In this document: piece after piece, positions 35,219 to 46,028 of the stretch
How positions within the stretch are numbered: position 1 is the stretch's first letter
Layout of the letters: every line of letters begins with the position of its first letter
Made by a program: the position numbers and the translations under genes
From: Gliomastix tumulicola
Lineage: Eukaryota; Ascomycota; Sordariomycetes; Hypocreales; Bionectriaceae
Length of the DNA stretch: 64,000 nucleotides
Assembly (NCBI GenBank): GCA_001599755.1
Contig: BCHX01000003.1
Coordinates: 3,941,289 to 4,005,288, forward strand
Reading direction: 5' to 3'
The notes under the pieces: model-generated
Told to the model about the DNA's origin: nothing
Databases searched by the model: none
Seen by the model: only the letters and a program-made list of their open reading frames with translations

Positions 35219-37594
35219 CTCTGCGTCAGGTATGTGTGTATTGAGGGAGAGAGGTTGTTTGGTGGGGGAGGTGACGAAGCTGGGCGAGACCAAAAAGAAA
35301 GACAATAAAATGTGTAATAAAGAGCGTGGACAATACAGGGCGACAAAGGAAGACGACCGCCGCTCGAGGAATGAAAGGCCAAAAGCTTATTCAAGGGTCA
35401 GAAAAATGGAATTGAGGGCTTTCCTCGGTCTCGAGAAAACCCACTACCCACGAAAGGTTCAAATTGTGTCTCGGGAAGGAGGGAGGGAAGGAAAAGGGAT
35501 ACGGGGAGAAGCGCCTTTTGCTCCAGGTACCGTCGCCGTAGCGAAGTTTAGGTAAGGGAAGTCGTAATTTCTGGAGCCCAGGCGGTGGAGCTTGGTGGAC
35601 GGTGTTTGTTGTTTTTTAATTGGGGAGATGCAGCCACGGCGCGAGTTTGACGTTGGGCAGGAAAAGGAAGAGACGACACGTCTTGCCTGGAGGAACGGGA
35701 GAAGGGGGCTTTCCCGCGTATCCGAGGATGTGCGTTTATAATAGGGAAAGGTAATTGCTCGTGCTCGTATTGTGGCCACTTCTGCGCTGATCTGCTGGTC
35801 TGCAGGTGTCTGTTGGCGGGCTTCAACACACTCACATGAACACGAAGTGACTTGCCCTAATGGGGACTAGTGGATGGTGCCGCCTTGCCTGACTCGCCTG
35901 GATCAGGCACAGGAGACACTGACTGAACACGCCAGGCGCAGCTGCGTTCCCGATCGATTTATTCAGAATCAAACTGGCTAGTCATGTCGAGCGCCGTCTA
36001 GAAGCCCGTTCTGATGGCGAACGGCACCCCGTTCTGCTAGGTTGCATCCATTGTTTCAAACATTTCACGCTCGACGAGTACAGCGCTCACGTTGCGCGGC
36101 CTCACGCGGCGGCACCACCGCTAGTCCCAATCTGGTCAATGCGCCACAGCGAGCACCCCACAATCGTGAAATCGCATCAAAAAGCCAGGGGTCCTTTGCT
36201 GCTTTCAACCCGCAGTACCGCCCGCAATGATGCAACTGCTGCACGATGGACAGGCAGCGGCTCTCTTGGCAGGCGGTGGTGGGAGAGAAGTGGTGAACCA
36301 TTGATGGGGGCTCTGTCCAAGTCGGGCCTGAATGAGGTGGTGTGGTGTGGTAAGATATCTGACAGTTGGAATGCGGCGGAAGCCAATTACGAACCAAAAA
36401 TGAGGCTTGAAACATTTTGTGGTGGCTGCTGGGCAGTCTCACCTTACCTTACCTAAGAAAAGCCACGGCAATTCTGACTGCTCATAAAAAAGGAAGGCGG
36501 CTCTGCCCCTCCATAGGCCAGCCAAGAATAGGTAGGCAAATCCAGATACCGCTTCCTTTCAGAATAGCAGCACCCACGACGGCAATGCAGAAAGATGACG
36601 ACGGGACGTTACAGCAGCCGAACCTGCCCTGTTGGGGCAAGGCACAAAAAAAAAGGACACCCCTTCTTGTCATCCCAAAGATTACCGGCCCATGTAACCT
36701 TGCCTAGCAAATCACATCTCCCGCCGTGGCACCCTTTCTCTCTCCCACTCCCACGGAAACTCAATGCTAGGCCATTCCCGAACTGAGCAACCTCTTTTTC
36801 GACTGACTGACTTTGGCTTACGGCGGCGCTAGCCAAGGACTGTTCCGTATTCCTTTTCGCCACAACGAGCGAGCAACTTGTGACTAGGCCGAGAACCCCA
36901 AAATGGGCAGTGGACGGGACGCCGGCCAGCGCATGATGATGGGCAATCAGGACGATACCCGCCGGCCGATTCATGCGACCGAGACATCTCGAAACATGAT
37001 GGCGGGACTGACCCCTTACTTTGGATGGATCGTCGTTGCTGCGCCACAGTTTGTGAGCTGTGCTGGTCACATGCTGAGGCTGGGCGGCAACGAGGGGAAC
37101 GGGTGACACCATTCGGGAGTCCTTCCGAAAACCTCACACTTGTAGTCTTCTTGTTGGGGGCGATGACGGGTGACATGATGTTTCCCCATCAACTCTGGAC
37201 GATACTGATGATCCCTGAGGTCCAAAAAAAATTGGCAGTTCTCGTGAATTCATAGAATAGCTGAATGCTCTATAGAAGTCCTTATATGAAGTATATATGT
37301 CCAAGCGCCCATTCCGTGGAAAGAGATCGGCTAAATATCTCCTCCTTTTTGTGAGATCCCCTATGACTTTGGTTGGTTACATTACGCTTATGAGGCACGG
37401 GTGTGTCCCCTTTTTTTGCGTCCGGCGCATGTGCTGTGCCAAAAAAAGAAGACGGAAACATTAACAGGAAAGAAATGAAAAGAGTCCTAGGCGGGCAGAG
37501 AGACATCTGCGCCGCGTGGAAGGAGGTGCGTTGCTAAGGGAGGTTGAAGTCTATGGAGAGGCAAAGGGGGAGGAATAGACGGGAGGACAACGAT

Positions 37595-37610
37595 GGGGGG
37601 GGGGGGGGGG
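37595..37610 (+). repeat. G16 homopolymer just after the noxB stop
   Basis: Sixteen G on this strand, thus a C16 run in the noxB transcript three bases after its stop codon. Confidence 0.9.
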
Positions 37611-37613
37611 TGA

Positions 37614-39479
37614 CTAGAAGTTCTCCTTGCCCCAAACGAAAGAGAATCTAAGATTGACTTGTTAGCAATGCCACTCACTTCAGGCAGAGAAAGAATCGAA
37701 ATGACAGAAACTCACCCAGGCTCCGTGTACTTGTTGCAGTACACATGCAGCGAACTGCCCAGCCCCTTGGGCCCGCAGAAGAACACACCGGCCTCGGTGG
37801 GCGTGTGCAGCTTCCTGATGCCGCGGAAGATCATGTCCCAGTTGGGGCGGCCAAAGTTGGTCGGGCTGCGCAGACCCGTGATGGCGTCCTTGTCGGCGTT
37901 GGCGTCGTTGATCATGATGTTGGTGGCGTCGTCGGCCTTGATCTTGGCCGTGAGGTAGGTATGGATCTCGATGCGGTTCTCAAAGTCCTGGGCCTCGACG
38001 GCGAGCAGCAGCGAGCGGAACCACTCGAAGGAGCCGAAGTCGCGGCAGATCCAGAAGAAGTAGACTTTCGACAGCCTCGTCTTCTTCTTGGGGTAGTTCA
38101 TCCGGTACCAGATGGACTTGAGGATGGACGCGAAGGGCGTGACGCCGATGCCCGCGCCGACGAGGATCGACACCTCGTACTTGAAGACGTCCTCCGAGGC
38201 CGAGCCGAAGGGCCCGTCGATGTAGACCCGGGGCAGGACGCGGCGCAGCGCCGGGTCCACGTTCTCGCCGCTGCTGCCGTCGACGCCGACGATCTTGCTC
38301 GCGTCGCCCTCCTTCTTGTTCCAGTCGCAGCCGAGCGACTTGGCCAGCTCTTTGGTGAAGTCGCCGACGCACCGCATGTGGATCGAGATGTAGTCCTCCT
38401 CGGGCGCACTCGTCAGCGTGAAGGGGTGGTACTGCCACAGCGACACGGCCGGGCACGAGAGGAAGATGTACTGGCCCGCGCGCGTCTTGGTGTGCTCCTT
38501 CTTGATCTGGATCTCGCACACGTTGCTCGGGTGCTGGATGACCTTGGAGATGTACGTCTTGTGGCGGCCCCGGACCTCACGCGCGATACGCTCAGCCAGG
38601 TACACGAAGCCACCGTACATCCAGTACTGCCAGAAGACGCCGATGGCCGAGCCGCCGAGGCTCGTGCAGAAGGGCGCGACGTCGGGCTGGATCATGCAGA
38701 AGGCGCCGTGGATGGCCCAGAAGAGGAAGAAGACGATGAACATGTGGTGCGTGTACCAGAAGCGCTCGTAGTTGGCGCGGCGCGGCTTCTCGACGCTCGT
38801 GAGCACCATGCCCATGAGCGCGACGAGCATCACGTAGCCCGTCCACCCGGGGCCCGAGGCCAGGTTGGCCGCCAGCCAGCCGTAGAAGCCGAGCTTGTTC
38901 TTGGCCGCCGCGTGCCCGAAGTTGACCCAGTGGGCGATGGTGTGCAGCCACGAGAAGAAGACGATGGACCAGGCCGTCGTGATGTGGAACGTGATGTTCT
39001 TGTCGAACTGGATGACGCCGTTGAGCGGCGTGCGGCGCAGCAGCGAGATGAGCGTGCGGCAGACGGGGAAGAGGATGATGGCGATGTCCACGTGCAGCAC
39101 CAGCGCGGCCGAACGCGCCACGACGAACGTGAAGCCGAAGTTGTCCCTCGACGACTGCAGGCTCTCCTTCATGCCGTAGTGGACGCAGCCAAAGGCGAAG
39201 ATGAGCAGGTGCGCCAGCATGAAGACGAACACGAACCTACGCCGAGATTAGCAAGGACAACACACGAGGAGAGGAGACACCCAGAGAGAGAGAGAGAGAG
39301 ACATACACTCTCCGGTAACCCTCATTGATCATCCACCGCCCGAACTGATCCGCCTTGGACAGCTCCTGCTGCTTCTCCTGCGTCATCTCACCGGACAGCA
39401 GCATCCGCGTGAGGGGCGTCCATCTCGACCGCTCCGAGGGCTTCTCGCCCATGTAGGCGTCTGTGTTGTAACCGCTCAT
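37614..39479 (-). CDS. noxB: NADPH oxidase B (Nox2-type) catalytic subunit
   Basis: Three exons: 39307-39479, 37716-39236 and 37614-37647. Introns are 70 and 68 bp, phases agree, and the product is 575 residues. The N-terminal extension of about 40 residues before the first helix and the ending NKYTEPG-FSFVWGKENF distinguish NoxB from NoxA. Six helices include the heme-ligand pairs, His at about 142 and 156 and at about 221 and 234. The FAD motif HPFTLTSAP is near 328, the NADPH site GAGIGVTPFASI near 418, and a late CGPKGLG near 550. It makes superoxide at membranes with p67phox/Rac partners. In other fungi it is needed for ascospore germination and penetration structures. The last exon is only 34 bases. 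Confidence 0.95.
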
Positions 39480-41478
39480 CCTGTTGTCCCTTGTCTTGTG
39501 CTTGGGGTCTTTCTTTGCTCTAGGCCAGCAAGTACCAGATCCTAGGCCAGAGGCCTGCCTGCCTCAGTTCCTCGAACGACGGCGAGAGATTGTCGTCGAC
39601 TGTGGCCGGGGAATTGAAATTAACCAAAGCTCAGATTCGTTTTCCTTTCGCTCTTCCAAATAACCAATCCGTCAAATCGTGTCGGAACAGAAACCCTCAA
39701 GCAGTACCAGCCGCGTCAATCCAATCCAATTCAGTCCAGTCCAATAGGGGGGTTTACGTATGCCTCAGATCCTGCTGATATGGCACGCCGAATAGCTTTC
39801 CCCAACGAGCAGAAAATTTCCAAAAAGAGGGTATCAAGAAGCGAAAGTAAAAAATTAAATGAGAGAAAGAGACCTGCTGCTGGAGAGAGGAAGAGAAGAG
39901 GGAGGGAACAGAGAGAGAGAGAGAGAGACACTGAAGCTAGGTCAGCATTGAAGCCATTATCAGAGCGCGCATATTAGATCGTAGGAGAATAAAAGCATAT
40001 TAGATGGGGCAAACGACATGAAAGGGCACAGGGCACAGGGCCGAAAAATCGTATGATTATTGCTGATTTGTGAGACAACCCATGTATGAATGGGAAACTT
40101 GAGACGGTCCGCAGCGGCTAAGGTCCAGTTCTCGAGTCGTGGGGGAAGGCCAGGGAGAAGGGAAGAGGGAAGGCAAGGCTGGGGGGGCGGTTTGGCTTGG
40201 CTGGGACTCGGGGACCGAGATAAGATGCATCTGCTTGCTTACCTTGCTTCTTGAACAGGAACGTGTTGGTTTGATAGCCGGGAGAAGCTTCTCGTCGGTG
40301 CCGATGAGCGAAGAAACAACAGTGAAGCTGCAACGAGAGGGAGGGAAAAGAACAGACGAAGCAGGGACGCGCGCCTCCATGAAGGGACGTTTCGGTTTCA
40401 CTGCCATCCCAAAACCGTAGTTACCCCATCGCCACCGGAATAGGAGGAGGAGGCTCTCTTCTCTCGTCACCCTGCAGCAACAATATTACTACAGAGTACC
40501 TAATAGCTACTAAGGCAGTCTGTCCCAGCGCTATTCAACTGCCGCCCAGCGGCCCAGCGCTGTGGAGACGGCAGAGACGGGCGCTTTCAGTGCCCATTTT
40601 CGCCTCAGCCTGTGTCAAGGGGTCGACTTCTGAAACGCCACCTGCAGCGCCTGTTGCCTCAGCTCCTGTCGCAGCAACCGCCGCACGAGCCCTCTCTTAT
40701 TTAGATCCAAGGGGTAATTAGGGGGGGAAAACGTGGCGATTTGACGAGATGGGAGTCGCTGTGGCGAGGCCAGGCCGTGATGCCCCCGTGAAAGCCCGTC
40801 ATTCGGGCGGCTCTTGATGTTTCTTGGATCCTTGTCGGTCCCGACGATTGGCTGACAGATGATGGGTCGGGCGACTGGACCGTTCCGAGGCCGACTAGCG
40901 ATGAGGAATCCACGATGATGAATAATGGTCGTCGTGATCTGGTGATAGAATGGAATTATCGGCACCGATGGATGATACTCTTCTGCCGGGAGCTAAAGCA
41001 GATCGTCTCGAAACTGCATCTCGGAACGCCTGACACATCAGTCAAATTGTCCACGCATACACGGCACTTCACTTCAACACAATCACGCAACGTTCACCGC
41101 TTAGGGCTTAATGGTGTTTTCATCATGCAATATCCGTAACTGCGTGACAAAAGAAAAAGATAGCTTCGTTAACTAATCCGGAGTTCCTGACCGGCCAGTG
41201 TCCTCCCCCCACAAACTCAGGTGTTCCGTTCTGTCCGCTGTCCGCCCTCCACTCATAAACCCTCAATCTCCCCAAGCCTGGCTTGACAGTCCCAGCACAC
41301 ACACACCCCCGGCTTCCGGAGGGGCCGTTGCCATGGTCATAAAGGAATGAGAAGTCCCAGTAAACAAGTTCCAGTAGCCTCGACGAAAGAAAGTAGGTCC
41401 CCCGACTTTGGCGTAAGGTAAACAGGTGCCTCGGTCTGTCGTTCTCCCCTCCCCGCCAGCAATCACCACCGCAGGCTG
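39480..41478. other. intergenic, noxB promoter and ubc4 3' region
   Basis: Holds a (GA)n run at 39910-39928 and purine-rich sequence. No gene or RNA recognised. Another (AG)n run at 39283-39300 lies within noxB intron 1. Confidence 0.5.
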
Positions 41479-42352
41479 CTAGATGGCGTACTTGCGAGTC
41501 CACTCCCGGGCGGTAGCCTCGTATCGAGGGCGATCCGTCTTGTAGACGTGGGCGATCTCGGGGACCAGAGGGTCATCGGGGTTGGGGTCCGTCAGCATGG
41601 AGCAGATAGACAGGAGAACTGATTCGCCATTTGTCAGCACCGTGTATCATTTATGCCGGGATGTTGTCCGAGACATACCTTTGGAGATGGTCAGAGCAGG
41701 GCTCCACTGGTCACGCAGAATGTCCAAGCAGATGCTGCCGTTCGAGTTGATGTTCGGGTGGTAGATGCGCGTGGTGAAGTTGACCTTGGGAGGCTTGAAG
41801 GGGTAGTCGGTCGGGAAGTGGATGGCGAGGAAGAAGACGCCGCCGGAGTAGGGCGACTCTCCGGGGCCCATGATTGTGGCCTGCCAGTGGAACTGTTTCC
41901 CATCGTCAGTCTTGCTTCTCACCAAAAATCCAGCCGTCGCCGAGCACGAGCGACGGAGCAGCAGGCGTCTCGGGCTTCGATGACGACGGGCGCCTGCATC
42001 TGTACCACGATAACGCTTATCTTGGGGCGGGGTTCCAACGTACCAGATCCTCACCAACGGGACCGGCAGAGCATGACGAGGGCGGGTCACTGCGAGAGAA
42101 ACAAACATTAGCAAAACTGTTTTCCAAATCATCTCCCCCAAGCCGCCGTCGGATGTCTCGCACAACGGATCATGAGGACAAGAGTGCTCGTGAGAGTGAG
42201 AGAGAGGCTGAGACCCCGCTCAACTCTCAGCCCCACCGTCACACGATGCGTGGGAGAAGGCCCTCCAGAGGGTAGCGGAGGGGAAGGAGGAGGGAGAGGT
42301 CTTCGTACCGGCCGAGGTCAGTGAGCTCCTTGTTGATGCGCTTGAGAGCCAT
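41479..42352 (-). CDS. ubc4: ubiquitin-conjugating enzyme E2, Ubc4/Ubc5 type
   Basis: Four exons: 42309-42352, 42044-42089, 41679-41892 and 41618 down to 41479. Phases agree at every junction, giving 147 residues, exactly the Ubc4 length. MALKRINKELTDLG opens the first helix. The HPN motif is in YHPNINSNG, and the active cysteine (Cys85) is in SICLDIL. The C-terminal helix ends TREWTRKYAI-like. It takes ubiquitin from E1 and passes it to E3 ligases in bulk and stress protein turnover. Two of the introns, in the 5' part, are long relative to the tiny exons of 44 and 46 bases. Identification is secure because the whole protein matches the family. Confidence 0.97.
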
Positions 42353-43508
42353 CGTGTGTTGTGTATTAAGAGGCGTGCGACGGGGGGGTATCTAATGTGA
42401 TTTTTTTTCTCGATGCGAGGGATGGTCGCGATCGGTTGCGTGCTGTTTCCTGGTATTAGCGGCACCGCTCCTAGAAAATCCGACACAGGAATGGCGCACC
42501 ACTATGCAGTCGAGCGGCTAGAGGGGAAGATCTAGCAGGAAACAAAACAGGAAGACGTGTGTCTTGACGATACTCTTATGCAAGTCGAAATGAAAGCGCG
42601 AGATGGTCGTAGGAGGAGGATGTCCCTAGACGCTGATGTCGTGGATGGAGTTGAGTGATGGAAGGTTCCAAGGGTGGGCAAAGGAAAGGGAAGGAATCTT
42701 TGTACAGGTAGGTTCGGGCCAGGCTTGTTAGCATAAGTGGGTCCAGCCCATGGGTCTTGCAGCCCGAAAAAGCCTGAGTCAAGTTTTTCGAGGCTGCTGG
42801 TGCGATGTAGTGGGTAGACATAAAAGTGGCTCCCCTAATCCGGTCCCGAAATGCGCCCCTTTTTATGTCTACCCCTCAGCACCACGCTGCCCAAGCACTC
42901 AACGGACGCCGTGACTGTGCCACAGTCACCGCCACCCGCAGGCGGAACAAAGCGTTGTTCCCCACTAACAAATCGTCACACAGCAGCAACCCAATCACAG
43001 TAGTGAGTGACCGATTTCTCAGCATCATCACCTCATCTCGCCCGGATTACACGAGCATGTCAGCCACCATATTCGCCGTCCGTCCATTGCATTCCCCCGA
43101 TTTCCCATCAACAGCGACGGCTTTAGGCAGGAATCTCAGTCATCCTATCTCGATCCAGTCGGCGTATCCGACATGTCATTCCGGTATTGTCGTCTAGAAG
43201 TCGGTGAGCCTGCAACCACGTGTGGCTCATCAAGGTGCTTGCGTGCCTTAGATTGCCTCGTGGCAGAGACGTGCAGTGGCGAACAACCTTTCGTTGGTCT
43301 CTGAGCCTCCTAATGCTATTGGTGTCAATGACCGTGTCTCGGATTGTTCAGTTTGATATCACAGCCTGAGAAGTGCATGCAAACCACGTCCGACAGCCAA
43401 GCGAGTGTGACTTATGTGATTCACGTGTACAAGATCCGAGCCATCCCATATCCAGACGACAGCCACGAGCGTCGAGCTGTATTGCCTGCTTTTCTATTTT
43501 ACATTCGA
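42353..43508. other. intergenic, no gene recognised
   Basis: Upstream region of ubc4 and 3' region of the glutaryl-CoA dehydrogenase gene. A plus-strand frame at 42826-43197 has no domain. Confidence 0.5.
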
Positions 43509-44856
43509 CTATACAAATGCTTGGATGCCAGTTATTGCCCGCCCTAGGATCAGGCTGTGGATATCACTCTGCCCTTCATAGGTCTGAGTCACAAACAGAT
43601 TCGCCACATGCCGTCCGATGCCGTACTCGTCGCTCACGGCGTTGCCCCCGAAGATCTCCTGTAGCGTCCGGGCATTTCGGAGCGCCACATCGCAGTTCTG
43701 CCTCTTGACCATGCTGATCATCTCGGGCGTGGCCAGTCCCTGGTCCTTGAGCCGTCCGACCTGGATCGACGCCAGGGTGCCGTATGCCGCGTCCGTTGCC
43801 GCGTCGGCCAGCTTCTTCTGGATCAGCTGGTACTTGGCCAGGGGGTTGCCCTTGAACTGCTTGCGCTCTAGGGCATAGGTCCGCGCGCGGGCGATGCAGT
43901 CCTCGAGCGCGCCGATGACACCCAGACTGATGCCGTAGCGAGCGCTGTTCAGACAGCTGAAGGGCCCGCGCAGACCCTCGACGTCTGGGAACATGTTGGC
44001 CGCGGGGACGGGGCACGCGTCGAGGTGAATCATGCCCGTGATGGACGCCCGCAGCCCGTTCTTGTTCTTGATCGCCGGCGTCTCCAGCGTCCCCGGCGGG
44101 CAGTCCTTGCGCTCGACGAGGAACCCCCTGATCTTGCCCGTCTCCTGCAGCTTCGCCCACACCATGAGCACGTCCGCAATCGGGCTATTCGTGATCCACG
44201 TCTTGGAGCCGCTCAGCGAGAGGTACCCCTCCTTGGTAGGGTGCGGCTTCGCCACGCACTCCATGCTCCCCGGGTCGCTCCCGTGGTTCGGCTCCGTGAG
44301 GCCGAACGCGCCCAGCAGCTTGCCCTGCGCCATCAGAGGCAAAAAGCGCTCCTTCTGCTCTTCGGTGCCGAACTCGTGGATGCCGCCCATGACGAGGGAC
44401 GACTGGACCGACATGCCGGAGCGGTAGCCGCTGTCGACGCGCTCGACGGCGCGCGTGATGAGGCCGCCGGCGACGGTCGAGACGCCCGCGCAGCCGTAGC
44501 CCTTGAGGTTGGCGCCCAGGAGGCCCAGCTCGCCCATCTCCTCGAGAATCTTTGCGTCGTAGTCCTCGTTGCGGTACGCCTCTGCCAGACAGGAGTTAGC
44601 TTCGTGTCTCTGTCTCTGTTGTAAATTGGGAGTCGATCGGGAACGTACCGAGAACCCTAGGGGCCATGCGCTCTTGGCAGTATCGCTCTGCCGTCTCGGC
44701 AATGGCCAGCTCCTCGTCCGTGAGGAGGGCCGTCGCATTCAAGGGATCCTCCCAATTGAAGGCCGGCCCGGACGCGGAGGCGAAGCATCTTGTCGCGGAG
44801 GGACGCAGCGCCGGAGCTGCGCGCCTTGTGAACGTTCTCAATGCCGGTCGGAACAT
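43509..44856 (-). CDS. glutaryl-CoA dehydrogenase, mitochondrial
   Basis: Two exons: 44649-44856 and 43509-44581, with a 67-bp intron (GTACGT to GGCAG). The product is 426 residues. The N-terminus MFRPALRTFTRRAAP is a mitochondrial presequence; an ATG ten codons upstream (44886) is also possible. Acyl-CoA dehydrogenase landmarks: GLTEPNHGSDP, KTWITNSP, ARYGI, then TYEGQSDIHSLILGRAITGIQAF, where the catalytic base Glu is at about 405. This last block and YGCAGV match glutaryl-CoA rather than other dehydrogenases. The enzyme oxidatively decarboxylates glutaryl-CoA to crotonyl-CoA in lysine and tryptophan breakdown, passing electrons via FAD to electron transfer flavoprotein. Confidence 0.94.
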
Positions 44857-45203
44857 GATTGATCGTAGCCTGCAACTGATTCGCATCGAATGTCGTGAAT
44901 GTGACGGAACATGGTGGTGTTGAAAGTGGGAGCTGGAGAGCTAGACGGGAGGCAGCAAGGCCGAGGCCCCCGCCAGAAGTTGAGCCGATGACGGCGGCCA
45001 TATCCGAAGGAACCCGACGCTCGGCGTCCAGAACATCATTCCGGAGACGGCATGTGCATGCGAACAAATTCAAGGCAGGTCGAAGCGACGCGTTGGGCCC
45101 AGTTCGATACTTGTGATTCACAGTAAGGCTACTTCATAATGATGCTGTAAACAAGATTGAGCAGACCAGCTACTCCTCACCAAACTCCCTGGTTAGTCCG
45201 CCT
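44857..45203. other. intergenic
   Basis: Short spacer between two minus-strand genes: promoter of the dehydrogenase gene and 3' region of the unknown gene. Nothing else seen. Confidence 0.5.
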
Positions 45204-46028
45204 TCACCCCTTCACCGATGGCTTGGAGCTTGTCTCTACAGCCACCGCCACTCTCGTGTCCTTTCCCTGCCTCGCCAGCGTAGTCAACCTGTCCAGCTCC
45301 GCCGTCGCGACCATGGCACTGGCCATCGCAAGCGGACTCGTGCCCTCTTCCCCTCGCGGCGGCGTGATGGCAGCCGCCGCTTCCTCCTCCTCGGAAGACT
45401 GCCGCTGCCCGGAGTCCCGCGCCCTCCGGCGTCGCTCCCTGGCGTCCTGCGGGGTGCTGATGCCGGAGCTCGATAGCGGCGAGGTCTTCTGCGTGTGCAC
45501 GCTGGAGCCGCCGGCCGACCGCCATATGCGCACGCTGCGTATCTGCGACGCGATGCGATGCCGGAAGCCCGTCGTTGGGGTCGGCGGCTGCGAGCGCGCG
45601 GACCGTCGGGTCCAGTAGTGCCGCTGCTCAAGGGATGTGCGCGGGCAAGGACTGGTTTCCTGGTATTTCCAACGGAATTGTCAGCCCAGATGGCCGAGTC
45701 CTCGAGGGTACACAATTTTACGTACCACTGAGGTTCTCGGAACGTGCCTCAGGTCAGGACACGAGGCCATGGCGGGCGGCGCCCGAGTCGAGCTCGAATC
45801 GCGCGGAGAGCTGTCATTGGCGTCTGAGTTGGCCTGGGAGTTGCCGCCGCCGTTCCCGCCCGGCTGGTATGTGTGTCGCTGGCTGCGCTTCAGTGGCGGT
45901 CTCAGAGGCAGCTTGGGCGGCTCGTCGTCGCCGGCGGCATCTTGCTCTAGGACAGGGTCCAGCTTAGGAGGGCTCGATCTCCTCACCCCTGCTGCCTATG
46001 CCTGGTCGTTAGGAGCCGAGTTGGCCAT
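45204..46028 (-). CDS. unknown Ser/Arg-rich protein with in-frame UAG at codon 11
   Basis: Two exons joined by a 66-bp intron (donor GTACGT, branch CTGAC, acceptor CCAG): 45726-46028 and 45204-45659. The frame is open on both sides of the splice. Exon 1 can start at ATG 46028, which has a good AAAAG-ATGG context, but codon 11 is UAG (45996-45998). The frame then stays open for 90 more codons to the splice. Including the UAG it encodes 252 residues. Visible segments: RRSSPPKLDPVLEQD, RHRIASQIRSVRIW and a tail of Glu/Ala and Lys/Val patches. No domain recognised. Alternatively, CTAAC followed by GGCAGCAG before 45988 could be an intron end joined to an unseen upstream exon; no good donor in the correct phase was found within 250 bases. 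Confidence 0.6.

Larger units (their letters stand above)
35162..37613. other. intergenic between wall-sensor and noxB genes
   Basis: No gene recognised. Open frames at 36065-36442 and 36609-37112 lack domains. The noxB 3' region includes a G-tract at 37595-37610. Confidence 0.5.

Noticed and set aside
37745..39328. Long plus-strand frame of 527 codons
   Set aside because: Antisense to noxB; it is open because of high GC at third positions and has no domain.
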